This document shows positions 8,357 through 15,473 of a DNA stretch of 56,385 nucleotides, piece by piece. Numbering within the stretch: the stretch's first letter is position 1; each line of letters opens with the position of its first letter. This DNA comes from Bacillota bacterium (lineage in GTDB: Bacteria; Bacillota; Sulfobacillia; JAJZYS01; JAJYTV01), in NCBI GenBank assembly GCA_021793315.1, contig JAJYSZ010000008.1, positions 1 through 56,385 on the forward strand, written 5' to 3'. The position numbers and the translations under genes were made by a program. The notes under the pieces are model-generated. The model saw only the letters and a program-made list of their open reading frames with translations. It ran no database searches and was not told where the DNA came from.

Positions 8357-8415
8357 TTATGTCGCGATTTTCCCCTGGACACGGTCCAGACAGAACAATG
8401 CGACATAAATTGTCG
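8357..8415. promoter_or_regulatory. Nested inverted repeats between divergent genes
   Basis: The gap between the CalY-like gene (minus) and the GT2 gene (plus) holds TTATGTCGC (8357-8365) and GCGACATAA (8400-8408), a perfect 9-base inverted repeat. Inside it CTGGAC (8375-8380) and GTCCAG (8384-8389) form a second stem. CGACA and TGTCG (8401-8415) form a third. This fits an operator for a dimeric regulator or an RNA hairpin controlling the divergent pair. Which strand uses it is unknown. Confidence 0.45.
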
Positions 8416-8442
8416 TGGGAAGTCACTCACCATCGACAGGGG

Positions 8443-9183
8443 GTGCCCGAGTTGCCTCACGTGGTTGCCATGCTGCCCGTTCGTAATGAGGAGAGCCGGT
8501 ATCTCTCACGTGTGTTGGCAAGGCTTGCAGAGTTGGCGGATGTCATCGTGGCCTACGACGACGCCTCGACCGACGCGACAGTTGAGGTCTGCCGCTCGTC
8601 GCCCAAGGTCGAGGTCCACCGCGGCCTCTCACCGTTGCTTCCAGTGGATGAATCCGCATTGCGCGAGGATCTGTGGCACTTGGTGCTGGAGCATGAGCCG
8701 GAGTGGGTGCTGGCACTCGACGCCGACGAAGAGTTCGAACAGCGGGCCGTTGCCGAATTGCCGCACCTCATGGACCAGAGCGATTACGACGTGATCGCAT
8801 GCCGGATCTTCGACCACTGGGGGAGCGAGAGCCACGTGCGGGTAGATGGCCCGTGGAACCCCTGGAACCGCTTTTCACCCGTCGCAGTCCGAGTTGTGCA
8901 GGGTATCCCATCCGCGTGGCCGTCGCGGCCGATTCACTGCGGTCGCTTTCCCCGCGCCTATCTCGACCGTGCGACATTCTACAGCCACTTGCGCGTACGG
9001 CATTTCGGCTGGGCGCGACAGGAGGACCACCTGCGCAAGTATCTGTTCTATCGTGAGCGCGACCTGTCGGTCGTCGGCAAGGTGAGACAGCAGACGGAGT
9101 CAATCATCAGCGCGAACGTCGCGTTGGAACCGTGGCTGGACGTTCGCCCAGCACCATGGCTCGCGGAATGGCAGGAGGAATAG
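8443..9183 (+). CDS. GT2-family glycosyltransferase
   Basis: A 246-residue GT-A enzyme. GTG 8443 (MPELPHVVAMLPVRNEESRY) is proposed because it gives the normal family beginning; ATG 8398 would put the start inside the inverted repeat, and neither has a well-spaced ribosome binding site. Motifs are MLPVRNEE, IVAYDDASTDATVEVC (nucleotide site) and WVLALDADEEFE, where DAD is the metal-binding DxD. It lacks the C-terminal membrane segments of polymerising GT2 enzymes, so it is probably a soluble transferase. It ends one base before the ATG of the following GT4 gene, which indicates translational coupling. Confidence 0.8.
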   Translation: MPELPHVVAMLPVRNEESRYLSRVLARLAELADVIVAYDDASTDATVEVCRSSPKVEVHRGLSPLLPVDESALREDLWHLVLEHEPEWVLALDADEEFEQRAVAELPHLMDQSDYDVIACRIFDHWGSESHVRVDGPWNPWNRFSPVAVRVVQGIPSAWPSRPIHCGRFPRAYLDRATFYSHLRVRHFGWARQEDHLRKYLFYRERDLSVVGKVRQQTESIISANVALEPWLDVRPAPWLAEWQEE

Positions 9184-9184
9184 C

Positions 9185-10264
9185 ATGCGGATCTCACTGG
9201 TGATACCGAATCTCCTGACCTGGGACGGGGAGCGACTTGTGACCGGCGGGCTCGAGCGCCTCGCCTGGCATCTCCTCGATCTGATGCGGGGCGCGGGCTA
9301 CGAGGTCGACGTGCACCAGAATGCCAGTCAGGACTGGCAGCGCACGGTGCAAGGCGTGTCTGTGCGGGGACACGGCCTAGCCGCCATCTCGCCGCTGGCG
9401 GCGCTAGAATCGATCCACCACGAGACGGAGCGTTGCCTCTATCTCTCGATCCTGCAGGAGCCAAGGGCGTTCCGCCCGCGCTCGCTCGTGGTCTCGCACG
9501 GGGTTTGGTGGGACGGCAAGGGAATCGCGGCCGAGTCTCATCTCAACCTCTGTCGTAGCGTTCTGGAGCAGGCAGCAGAGGTCGTGTCGGTGGACTACAA
9601 CTTCAAGAACGTCATGCGGGCGACGTTCCCGGACTACGCCGATCGCATCACGGTGATTCCAAACCCCGTGGATCTCGACAGATTCCACCCGCCGGCCGCG
9701 CCTCGCCAGGGCAGGTTGCAGGTTCTCTTTCCGCGCAGGCTGGATCCTGCGCGCGGGCTCGACCTGTTCCTCGATGCCATGGCACCGCTTCTTGCTGAGC
9801 GACGGGACATGGAGGCGGTCCTCGCTGTGGACGCGAACGACCCGGCCAAGACGCGGGATCTGCAGCAAAGGCTCGCAGACTTGAGCGTGGCCGGTTCCGT
9901 CAGCATGCGGACGGCGACCTTCGACCAGATGCCGGAGCTCTACCGTCGTGCAGACATCGCCGTCATACCTTCCCTATACAGCGAGGGCACCTCACTGTCG
10001 CTGCTGGAGGCGCTCGCATCGGGATGCGCGGTGGTGACCAGCGATGTCGGCGGCATCACCAACGTCATACTGGATGGTTTCAATGGCCTGATGGTCCCAC
10101 CGCGAGCGCAACCCCTGCGCGAAGGAATCGCTGCCTTGGCGGCAGACCCCGACCTGAGAGCGCGCCTCGGCGCCAACGCGCGCGCCAGTGCGGTCGCCTT
10201 CGCCCTGCCGCGCTGGGCGGCAACTTGGCGCGACGTCTTGCACCGCACATATGGTGATCCCTGA
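9185..10264 (+). CDS. GT4-family glycosyltransferase
   Basis: A 359-residue retaining GT-B enzyme. ATG 9185 follows GGAGGA at good spacing and begins one base after the GT2 stop. Visible are GGLERLAWHLLDLMRGAGYE, VSHGVWWDG, VSVDYNFKNVM, ITVIPNPVDLDRFHP, LFPRRLDPARGLDLF and the donor site YSEGTSLSLLEALASG with CAVVTSDVGG. It is the intact relative of the broken gene at 3481-4255. It is cytosolic by sequence and probably extends or decorates the same glycan as the GT2 enzyme. It is the last gene of the island; a strong terminator follows at 10373. Confidence 0.85.
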   Translation: MRISLVIPNLLTWDGERLVTGGLERLAWHLLDLMRGAGYEVDVHQNASQDWQRTVQGVSVRGHGLAAISPLAALESIHHETERCLYLSILQEPRAFRPRSLVVSHGVWWDGKGIAAESHLNLCRSVLEQAAEVVSVDYNFKNVMRATFPDYADRITVIPNPVDLDRFHPPAAPRQGRLQVLFPRRLDPARGLDLFLDAMAPLLAERRDMEAVLAVDANDPAKTRDLQQRLADLSVAGSVSMRTATFDQMPELYRRADIAVIPSLYSEGTSLSLLEALASGCAVVTSDVGGITNVILDGFNGLMVPPRAQPLREGIAALAADPDLRARLGANARASAVAFALPRWAATWRDVLHRTYGDP

Positions 10265-10372
10265 CACGGCCACCCCGTGGCGCATGGGCCCCGTCCGGCC
10301 GGGAACCCGGCAGCCGGGGCCAGGGCGGTGGGCGCCGCTCGCGCCGCCTTTGCGGCGCGTGGTGGGGCGCGA

Positions 10373-10420
10373 GACAAGGGAAAGGGCCGGGGCTATGACG
10401 CCCGGCCCCTTCCCTTGTCC
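10373..10420. terminator. Bidirectional terminator at the island edge
   Basis: GACAAGGGAAAGGGCCGGG (10373-10391) pairs with CCCGGCCCCTTCCCTTGTC (10401-10419) over 19 positions with one mismatch and a 9-base loop. It lies between the plus-strand GT4 and the minus-strand reading frame ending at 10433, so it can serve both directions. No long T-tract follows on either side. Confidence 0.7.
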
Positions 10421-10432
10421 TTCGGCTACGCG

Positions 10433-10633
10433 TCAGAACGTCTTCGGGTGATCGGTCGCCTCCCAGTCCCGGCTTGCGGCCAGGGGGATGCCCTGCCCGC
10501 GGAAGAAGGCCACCGCAGCCGCAAACATGCCTGCGCCTGCCCAGCTACCAAGGATATCGCACTCGGCGTCGACTCCTGTGGTGCCCAGCAGCAGGGCCAG
10601 GTGACCAAGCTCTGTCCCGGAATGCGCCTGCAC
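10433..10633 (-). CDS. Small hypothetical protein or C-terminal gene fragment
   Basis: The minus-strand frame from GTG 10633 gives 66 residues (MQAHSGTELGHLALLLGTTG ... DWEATDHPKTF). The same frame stays open upstream to about 10694 (RNPEAVLDDIDGGLW), overlapping the -35 region of the leader promoter on the other strand. The composition looks coding, with mixed hydrophobic and acidic residues and no Arg/Pro-rich shadow pattern, but there is no clear ribosome binding site and I recognise no family. It may be the tail of a gene cut when the neighbouring segment was rearranged. Confidence 0.4.
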   Translation of the reverse strand: MQAHSGTELGHLALLLGTTGVDAECDILGSWAGAGMFAAAVAFFRGQGIPLAASRDWEATDHPKTF

Positions 10634-10673
10634 CCAGAGACCGCCGTCGATGTCGTCCAGGACCGCCTCTGGA

Positions 10674-10702
10674 TTGCGGTCCCGGGCGCCTCATGCTACC
10701 AT
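10674..10702 (+). promoter_or_regulatory. Promoter of the MFS leader transcript
   Basis: TTGCGG (10674-10679) and TACCAT (10697-10702) are spaced by 17 bases, which places the RNA start near 10709, just before the leader ORF. Both boxes are kept in the degraded copy at 226-254. Confidence 0.5.
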
Positions 10703-10736
10703 GGCGGCGCCAGCTTCTGGGAAGGGGGTCCGGCCG

Positions 10737-10781
10737 ATGCACATGGCGACGGACCTTCTGACTCTCGAGGCAAACATTTAG
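10737..10781 (+). CDS. Leader peptide of the MFS attenuator (14 aa)
   Basis: ATG 10737 follows GGGAAGGGGG (10719-10728) and encodes MHMATDLLTLEANI, ending at TAG 10779-10781. The stop codon abuts the left arm of the terminator that precedes the MFS start. In known resistance leaders (for example those of bmrCD, vmlR and mef genes) a ribosome stalled by an antibiotic on such a short ORF prevents terminator formation; that mechanism is inferred here from layout. Twelve of 14 residues, the ribosome binding site and the stop position are the same in the degraded copy. Confidence 0.65.
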   Translation: MHMATDLLTLEANI

Positions 10782-10782
10782 G

Positions 10783-10832
10783 CCCCTCGCGCTTTTTTGC
10801 ATGCTTCCGCTGCATAGCGCGAGGGGGTTTTT
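10783..10832 (+). terminator. Attenuator terminator before the MFS gene
   Basis: CCCCTCGCGC (10783-10792) pairs with GCGCGAGGGG (10817-10826), followed by GTTTTT (10827-10832), a standard intrinsic terminator only six bases before the MFS ATG. Its 3' arm contains the GAGGGGG that would be the ribosome binding site of the transporter, so folding would both end transcription and hide the translation start. Confidence 0.8.
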
Positions 10833-10838
10833 CTGCCC

Positions 10839-12074
10839 ATGCGGCGCATATTCGCCGTGCCCGCCTACAGGCGGTACTGGCTTGGGGACCTTTGCGGCGG
10901 CATCCTGGCCGAAGTCGTGCAGGTAGCCGTCATGTGGTATCTCACGTCCTACGGCCATTCCCCGCAGGCCCTGGGCCTTTACAGTTTCTTCGCCGACGCG
11001 CCCGTCGCGCCCGGCGGCGTCCTTGTCGCCCAGCTCTTCCGGCGCTGCAAGGTCCGTTCCGTGATGATGCTCGATCTCGTTGCGCGATCGCTCGGCTACG
11101 CCGTCCTTGCCGGCTGTCTCCTTGCCGGAAGGGGCCATGGGGTGCCGTTCTGGACGTTCGATCTCGTCGCGGCCGTGACCGCACTCTTCGTCATGGCGCC
11201 CTCGGCCGGCGGGCCAAGCCTCTGGCCAAGGCTGCTGCCTAAAGCGGAACTCGGGCACGCCATGCAGTCCGAACAGTTCGGCTGGAACCTCAGTTCTGCT
11301 GTCGGTCCTCTGCTGGCTGGCGCTTTGGTCACTGCGGCGGGCCTGCCGGCGATTGCGCTGGCGGCAGCTCTGCTCTTTGCAGGACTCGGCCTCAACCTCG
11401 CGACGCTTCGCCTGGAGGGTCCCGACCCGCAGGCAACAGAGGCCGAGGGAAAGACGCCTCAGGCAAGCCTTCTTGCCGTCTGGCGCATCGTGGCGCGGGA
11501 GCGGGCGCTCCTTCTCCCGACCGTGCTCTTCTGGGTGCTGAACCTGGTGGGCGGAATGCAGGGCGTGTTCCTGCCGCTCATCGTCCACACCTTCTGGCAG
11601 GGTCCGGCCTGGCTCTATGGCGCCCTCTTGGGCACGGCCGCACTGAGCGGACTCCTCGGCAGCATCACCCTCGCGAGTGCCCAAGGCGGGGACCTCCTGC
11701 GCAAGGTGATGCTGGGGGAACTGGCCGCGAGCCTGGCGTCGCTTCTGTTGGTGCCTGGCCTGCGCAGTCCTCTCTTTGCGTTCGCGGCACTCGGCATCTC
11801 ATCCGCGATCTCCGCCGCGACGGCCACGTGGGTCCTCCAGCTTCGCTTTGACGCGACAGGCGAACGGGAGCGGCCCGTCGTGCTCGCCTACATCCGGACG
11901 GCCCTCTATTCCGCGTCGCCGCTCGGCGCGCTCGTCGCAGGCGGCGTCTGGCGGCCCGCATCGGCGGCTGCCTGGCTCGCGGGAGGCAGTGGCCTGATGT
12001 TCCTCGCAGCCCTCGTGGGTCTCGCCGCGGCGGGGCCTGGGCGCCGGAACGCGGCCGTCGGGGCGTCCCGCTAG
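10839..12074 (+). CDS. MFS transporter, Mef-like efflux protein
   Basis: A 411-residue integral membrane protein with about 12 hydrophobic segments, beginning MRRIFAVPAYRRYWLGDLCG, the typical N-terminus of macrolide-efflux-like (MFS_3) transporters. ATG 10839 uses GAGGGGG at 10821-10827. The cytosolic loop around residues 60-70 (FRRCKVRSVMMLDL) corresponds to the conserved loop 2-3 region, and a charged loop near residue 195 (EGPDPQATEAEGKTP) separates the two halves. Proton-driven drug efflux is inferred from the family and from the leader-peptide attenuator upstream. The substrate is unknown; ribosome-targeting antibiotics would fit such a leader. Confidence 0.75.
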   Translation: MRRIFAVPAYRRYWLGDLCGGILAEVVQVAVMWYLTSYGHSPQALGLYSFFADAPVAPGGVLVAQLFRRCKVRSVMMLDLVARSLGYAVLAGCLLAGRGHGVPFWTFDLVAAVTALFVMAPSAGGPSLWPRLLPKAELGHAMQSEQFGWNLSSAVGPLLAGALVTAAGLPAIALAAALLFAGLGLNLATLRLEGPDPQATEAEGKTPQASLLAVWRIVARERALLLPTVLFWVLNLVGGMQGVFLPLIVHTFWQGPAWLYGALLGTAALSGLLGSITLASAQGGDLLRKVMLGELAASLASLLLVPGLRSPLFAFAALGISSAISAATATWVLQLRFDATGERERPVVLAYIRTALYSASPLGALVAGGVWRPASAAAWLAGGSGLMFLAALVGLAAAGPGRRNAAVGASR

Positions 12075-12109
12075 ACCGGCGGCGCCTTCCCCGGTCGAGG
12101 GCCAACCGC

Positions 12110-12138
12110 TTGCTGGACCTGGAAGATACGGGTATCCT
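12110..12138 (+). promoter_or_regulatory. Candidate promoter before a small ORF
   Basis: TTGCTG (12110-12115) and TATCCT (12133-12138) are 17 bases apart. RNA would start near 12145, only about nine bases before ATG 12154. Confidence 0.35.
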
Positions 12139-12153
12139 CTGGCCAAGGCAGCT

Positions 12154-12384
12154 ATGCGTGAGGTCTGGCCGACGACGGGCTTGGTCGTTGGGCTGGAAAT
12201 GCGGGGTGATCGCGTGGAGGCGTTCCAGGAGCGCGAGAGCATCCGCGCGCAGGAGCTCCTGCGCGAGCAGGTGCAGCGTGACGAACAGACGCTGGTGGTC
12301 CCGGACCGGGAGGCAGGCTCCGGCCGGGGACACGGGAAGCTGGGCTTGCTGCTGCGGGCGATCTTGCGCCGGCAGGCGAGATGA
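12154..12384 (+). CDS. Small hypothetical protein (76 aa)
   Basis: ATG 12154 opens MREVWPTTGLVVGLEMRGDR followed by VEAFQERESIRAQELLREQV, an acidic and amphipathic helix, and a basic end (LLLRAILRRQAR). The amino-acid mix resembles a real soluble protein more than a GC-rich shadow frame. The ribosome binding site is poor (AAGG), though a candidate promoter lies just upstream. I recognise no family. It ends 10 bases before the strong promoter of the ileS leader. Confidence 0.4.
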   Translation: MREVWPTTGLVVGLEMRGDRVEAFQERESIRAQELLREQVQRDEQTLVVPDREAGSGRGHGKLGLLLRAILRRQAR

Positions 12385-12394
12385 GCCCTCGTGC

Positions 12395-12423
12395 TTGACC
12401 GACCTCGCCGCCCACGGTAAAGT
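12395..12423 (+). promoter_or_regulatory. Promoter of the ileS leader
   Basis: TTGACC (12395-12400) and TAAAGT (12418-12423) are separated by 17 bases, a good match to the housekeeping consensus. It lies about 80 bases ahead of the first conserved T-box element and is the likely start of the ileS transcript. Confidence 0.65.
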
Positions 12424-12484
12424 CACGCTAAGAGTCTTGGGCTTCTTGCATGGAGAGGCTAGCGACAATTCGACCTCGCCTTGG

Positions 12485-12734
12485 CGGGGGGAGACCGATG
12501 CGGAAGAGAGTAACGCCAGGCCGACGTGCAGCGAACCGGAACTGGTGCGAGCCGGGACGGCGGCAGGGCGCGAAGATCACTTCCAAGGTTCGCGGCGAGA
12601 CGCCGCCCCTAGCGGCGGCGAGGTAGCCGGCGACGCGTGGCGCACGTGATCGCGCATGGAGCCCGGCCCAGGCCGGGGAAACAAGGTGGTACCGCGGTGA
12701 CAGCCCGCCCTCGTGCAGGCTGTCACCGTTTTTG
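12485..12734 (+). promoter_or_regulatory. T-box riboswitch, isoleucine-specific
   Basis: All key parts of a transcriptional T-box are visible. AGAGAGTAA (12505-12513) is the 5' side of Stem I. GAAGATCAC (12572-12580) carries the specifier codon ATC (12576-12578). AACAAGGTGGTACCGCG (12680-12696) is the T-box antiterminator bulge, with TGGT able to pair with an ACCA tRNA end. The terminator is GGTGACAGCC (12696-12705) against GGCTGTCACC (12718-12727), followed by GTTTTTG. Uncharged tRNA-Ile should stabilise the antiterminator and raise ileS expression. Confidence 0.93.
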
Positions 12735-12758
12735 TTCCGAACAGGGGAGGCTATTTCC

Positions 12759-15473
12759 GTGGACTATCGCGAGACGGTTCTCCTGCCGAAGACGGAATTC
12801 CCCATGCGCGCGAACCTGCCCGAGCGCGAGCCCGGGTGGCTCAGCTATTGGCAGGAGCATGGCCTTTACGAGGCGGCGCTCCGGCTGCGCGCCGGCGGGG
12901 AGCCCTTCATCCTGCACGACGGCCCGCCGTACGCCAATGGCGACATCCACATGGGTACGGCGATCAACAAGGTCCTCAAGGACACGGTGACGCGCTTCCA
13001 GACGATGCAGGGCAGACCCGCGCCCTATGTGCCCGGCTGGGACACCCACGGGCTGCCGATCGAGATGCTGGCGCTGCGCGAGATGCGCCGCGACCGCCAC
13101 AGCCTCGACGACCTCGCCTTGCGCCAGGCCTGCAGGGCTTTCGCCGAGCGCCACATCGCCCAGATGACGGAGCAGTTCAAGCGTCTCGGGGTGCTGGGCG
13201 ACTGGCAGAACCCGTACGTCACGATGAATCCCGTCTACGAGGCGCAGGAACTCCGGGTGTTCGGCGAGATGTACGAGCGCGGGCTCGTCTACAAGGGCTT
13301 CAAGTCCGTGCACTGGTGCCCCATCGACGAGACGGCGCTGGCGGAGGCCGAGATCGAGTACAAGGACGTCTCGTCGCCCTCGATCTACGTCAGCTTCCCG
13401 ATCGAGGCGGCCCCGGCCGCCGGGGATCTCGTCGGGGCAGGGCTCGTGATCTGGACGACGACGCCCTGGACCCTGCCCGCCAACGAGGCGGTCGCGCTGC
13501 ATCCGGATCTCCTCTACGCGCTCTACGAAAGCGAGCACGGGCCTTTGGTCATCGCCGTGGCCGCCGAGGAGCGCCTCAAGGGCAAGCTCGGCCTCGGCCG
13601 CCAGCTGCGGCAGGTGCCGGCCCGGGAGCTCGAGGGCGCGCTCCTCGGCCATCCGGTCTTCGACCGGCAGGTGCCCATCGTCTACGGCGGGCACGTCACG
13701 GCCGAGGACGGGACCGGTGCCGTGCACACCGCTCCGGGGCACGGCGAGGAGGACTTCGAGATGGGCCGGCAGTACGGGCTGCCGGTGACCGTGCCCGTCG
13801 ATGACCACGGCGTCTTCAACGAGCTCGCGGGTCCCTTCCAGGGCCTGCGCTACGACGAGGCGCAGCCGAGGATCCTCGCGTACGTCAAGGAGCGCGGCAG
13901 GCTCTTGCGCTCCGAGGAGATCCGCCACCAGTACCCGCACTGCTGGCGCTGCCGCGGGCCGGTGCTGTTCCGCGCCACCGAGCAGTGGTTCGGCTCGGTC
14001 GAGGCGATCCGCGACGACATCCTGCGGGCCACGGAGAAGGTCCAGTGGGTCCCGGCCTGGGGCGAGGCACGCATGCGCCAGATGACGGCCGAGCGCGCCG
14101 ACTGGTGCATCTCGCGCCAGCGCGTCTGGGGCGTGCCGATCCCGGCCTTCTACTGCGAGGGCTGCGACGAGGTGCTGGTGACGCGCGAGACGGTTGGCCG
14201 GGTGGCGGACATCGTGCAGGAGCGGGGGGCGGACATCTGGTGGCAGATGAGCCCCGAGGAGCTCCTGCCCCAGGGCCAGCGCTGCCCGCACTGCGGCGGC
14301 GCGAGCTTCCGCAAGGAGAAGGACATCCTGGACGTCTGGTTCGACTCGGGCTCGTCGCACGCCGCCGTGCTGATGACGCGCGAGGGGCTGCGCTGGCCTG
14401 CCGACCTCTATCTCGAGGGTCCGGACCAGTTCCGCGGCTGGTTCAACTCGTCCCTGACGACGGCTGTCGCGACGCAGGGTGAACCTCCCTACCGGGCGGT
14501 GCTCTGCCACGGCTTCGTGGTGGACGGCGACGGGCGCAAGATGTCGAAGTCGCTCGGCAACGTCGTGCGTCCGTCGGAGATCCTGGACAAGTTCGGGGCG
14601 GACATCCTGCGCCTGTGGGCCACAAGCGCCGACTTCACGGCCGACGTGCACGTCAACCAGGAGATCCTCGGCCAGGTGGCGGAGGGCTACCGCAAGATCC
14701 GCAACACCTGGCGCTTCCTGCTCGGCAACCTCCAGGACTTCGATCCTCTGGCCGACATGGTGCCGCTCGCGGATCTCGAGGGACTCGAGGGCTACATGCG
14801 CGGCCGGCTCGGCCGGCTGGTCGAGACCTGCGAGCGCGCCTACAGCCAGTACCAGTACCAGGCCATCTACTACCATGGCCTCAACTTCTGCGCGGTCGAC
14901 CTTTCGAGCCTCTACCTCGACGTGCGCAAGGACCTCCTCTACTGCGGCGGCAGGGACGACCAGGCCCGCCGCGCCGCGCAGACCTTCATCTGGCACGCGG
15001 CGTCCGTGCTGGCGCGCCTCTTCGCGCCGATCCTCTCGTTCACGGCGGACGAGGTCTGGTCGTATCTGCCGGGGGCGAGAGATCAGGCCTGGTCGGTGCA
15101 GCTTGCGGACTTCCCGCGGGCGGCGGACTACCCCCTGGACGAAGCGCTCGACCAGAAGTTCGGCGCCTTGCTCGACCTGCGCGACGAGGCCCTCAAGGCG
15201 CTGGAGGTCGCGCGGGCCGAAAAGCGCATCGGCAAGTCGACCGACGCGGACCTCGTCTTCAAGCTGCCCGCAGGGAACCTCAAGGACCTGGCCGAGCGGG
15301 ACCACGAGCTTCTGGCGGACCTTTGCATCGTCTCGCACGTCGAGATCCGCGCGGGCGAGCGCTCTGTGGCGGTGGAGCCGTCCCAGGCGCCGCGCTGCGA
15401 GCGCTGCTGGCTGCATCGCGAGGACGTCGCGGACGACCTCTGCGGCCGCTGCCGCTCCGTCGTGAATCCCTGA
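12759..15473 (+). CDS. ileS: Isoleucyl-tRNA synthetase
   Basis: A 904-residue class I synthetase that charges tRNA-Ile. GTG 12759 is chosen because GGGGAGG (12744-12750) precedes it, just past the T-box terminator. The HIGH motif appears as HMGT at residues 64-67 (PPYANGDIHMGTAINKVLKD), the editing domain has IWTTTPWTLPANEA (about 228-241), KMSKS is at 594-598, and the C-terminal zinc site is CERCW plus CGRC near 880-903. Length is normal for the bacterial type. The gene heads the ileS-DUF5665-ylyA-lspA-rluD-pyrR cluster known from Bacillus. Confidence 0.98.
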   Translation: MDYRETVLLPKTEFPMRANLPEREPGWLSYWQEHGLYEAALRLRAGGEPFILHDGPPYANGDIHMGTAINKVLKDTVTRFQTMQGRPAPYVPGWDTHGLPIEMLALREMRRDRHSLDDLALRQACRAFAERHIAQMTEQFKRLGVLGDWQNPYVTMNPVYEAQELRVFGEMYERGLVYKGFKSVHWCPIDETALAEAEIEYKDVSSPSIYVSFPIEAAPAAGDLVGAGLVIWTTTPWTLPANEAVALHPDLLYALYESEHGPLVIAVAAEERLKGKLGLGRQLRQVPARELEGALLGHPVFDRQVPIVYGGHVTAEDGTGAVHTAPGHGEEDFEMGRQYGLPVTVPVDDHGVFNELAGPFQGLRYDEAQPRILAYVKERGRLLRSEEIRHQYPHCWRCRGPVLFRATEQWFGSVEAIRDDILRATEKVQWVPAWGEARMRQMTAERADWCISRQRVWGVPIPAFYCEGCDEVLVTRETVGRVADIVQERGADIWWQMSPEELLPQGQRCPHCGGASFRKEKDILDVWFDSGSSHAAVLMTREGLRWPADLYLEGPDQFRGWFNSSLTTAVATQGEPPYRAVLCHGFVVDGDGRKMSKSLGNVVRPSEILDKFGADILRLWATSADFTADVHVNQEILGQVAEGYRKIRNTWRFLLGNLQDFDPLADMVPLADLEGLEGYMRGRLGRLVETCERAYSQYQYQAIYYHGLNFCAVDLSSLYLDVRKDLLYCGGRDDQARRAAQTFIWHAASVLARLFAPILSFTADEVWSYLPGARDQAWSVQLADFPRAADYPLDEALDQKFGALLDLRDEALKALEVARAEKRIGKSTDADLVFKLPAGNLKDLAERDHELLADLCIVSHVEIRAGERSVAVEPSQAPRCERCWLHREDVADDLCGRCRSVVNP

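Larger units (their letters stand above)
10664..10912 (+). repeat. Intact copy 2 of the MFS promoter/leader/start
   Basis: This is the partner of the degraded copy at 216-462, in direct orientation and 10.4 kb away. The two copies bracket the glycosyltransferase island. Here the following transporter gene is intact. Confidence 0.9.

Noticed and set aside
8305-8460. N-terminal extension of the CalY-like protein that might supply a signal peptide
   Set aside because: The extension contains no hydrophobic stretch (QFMSHCSVWTVSRGKSRHN) and lies upstream of a good ribosome binding site, so it is not translated with the protein.
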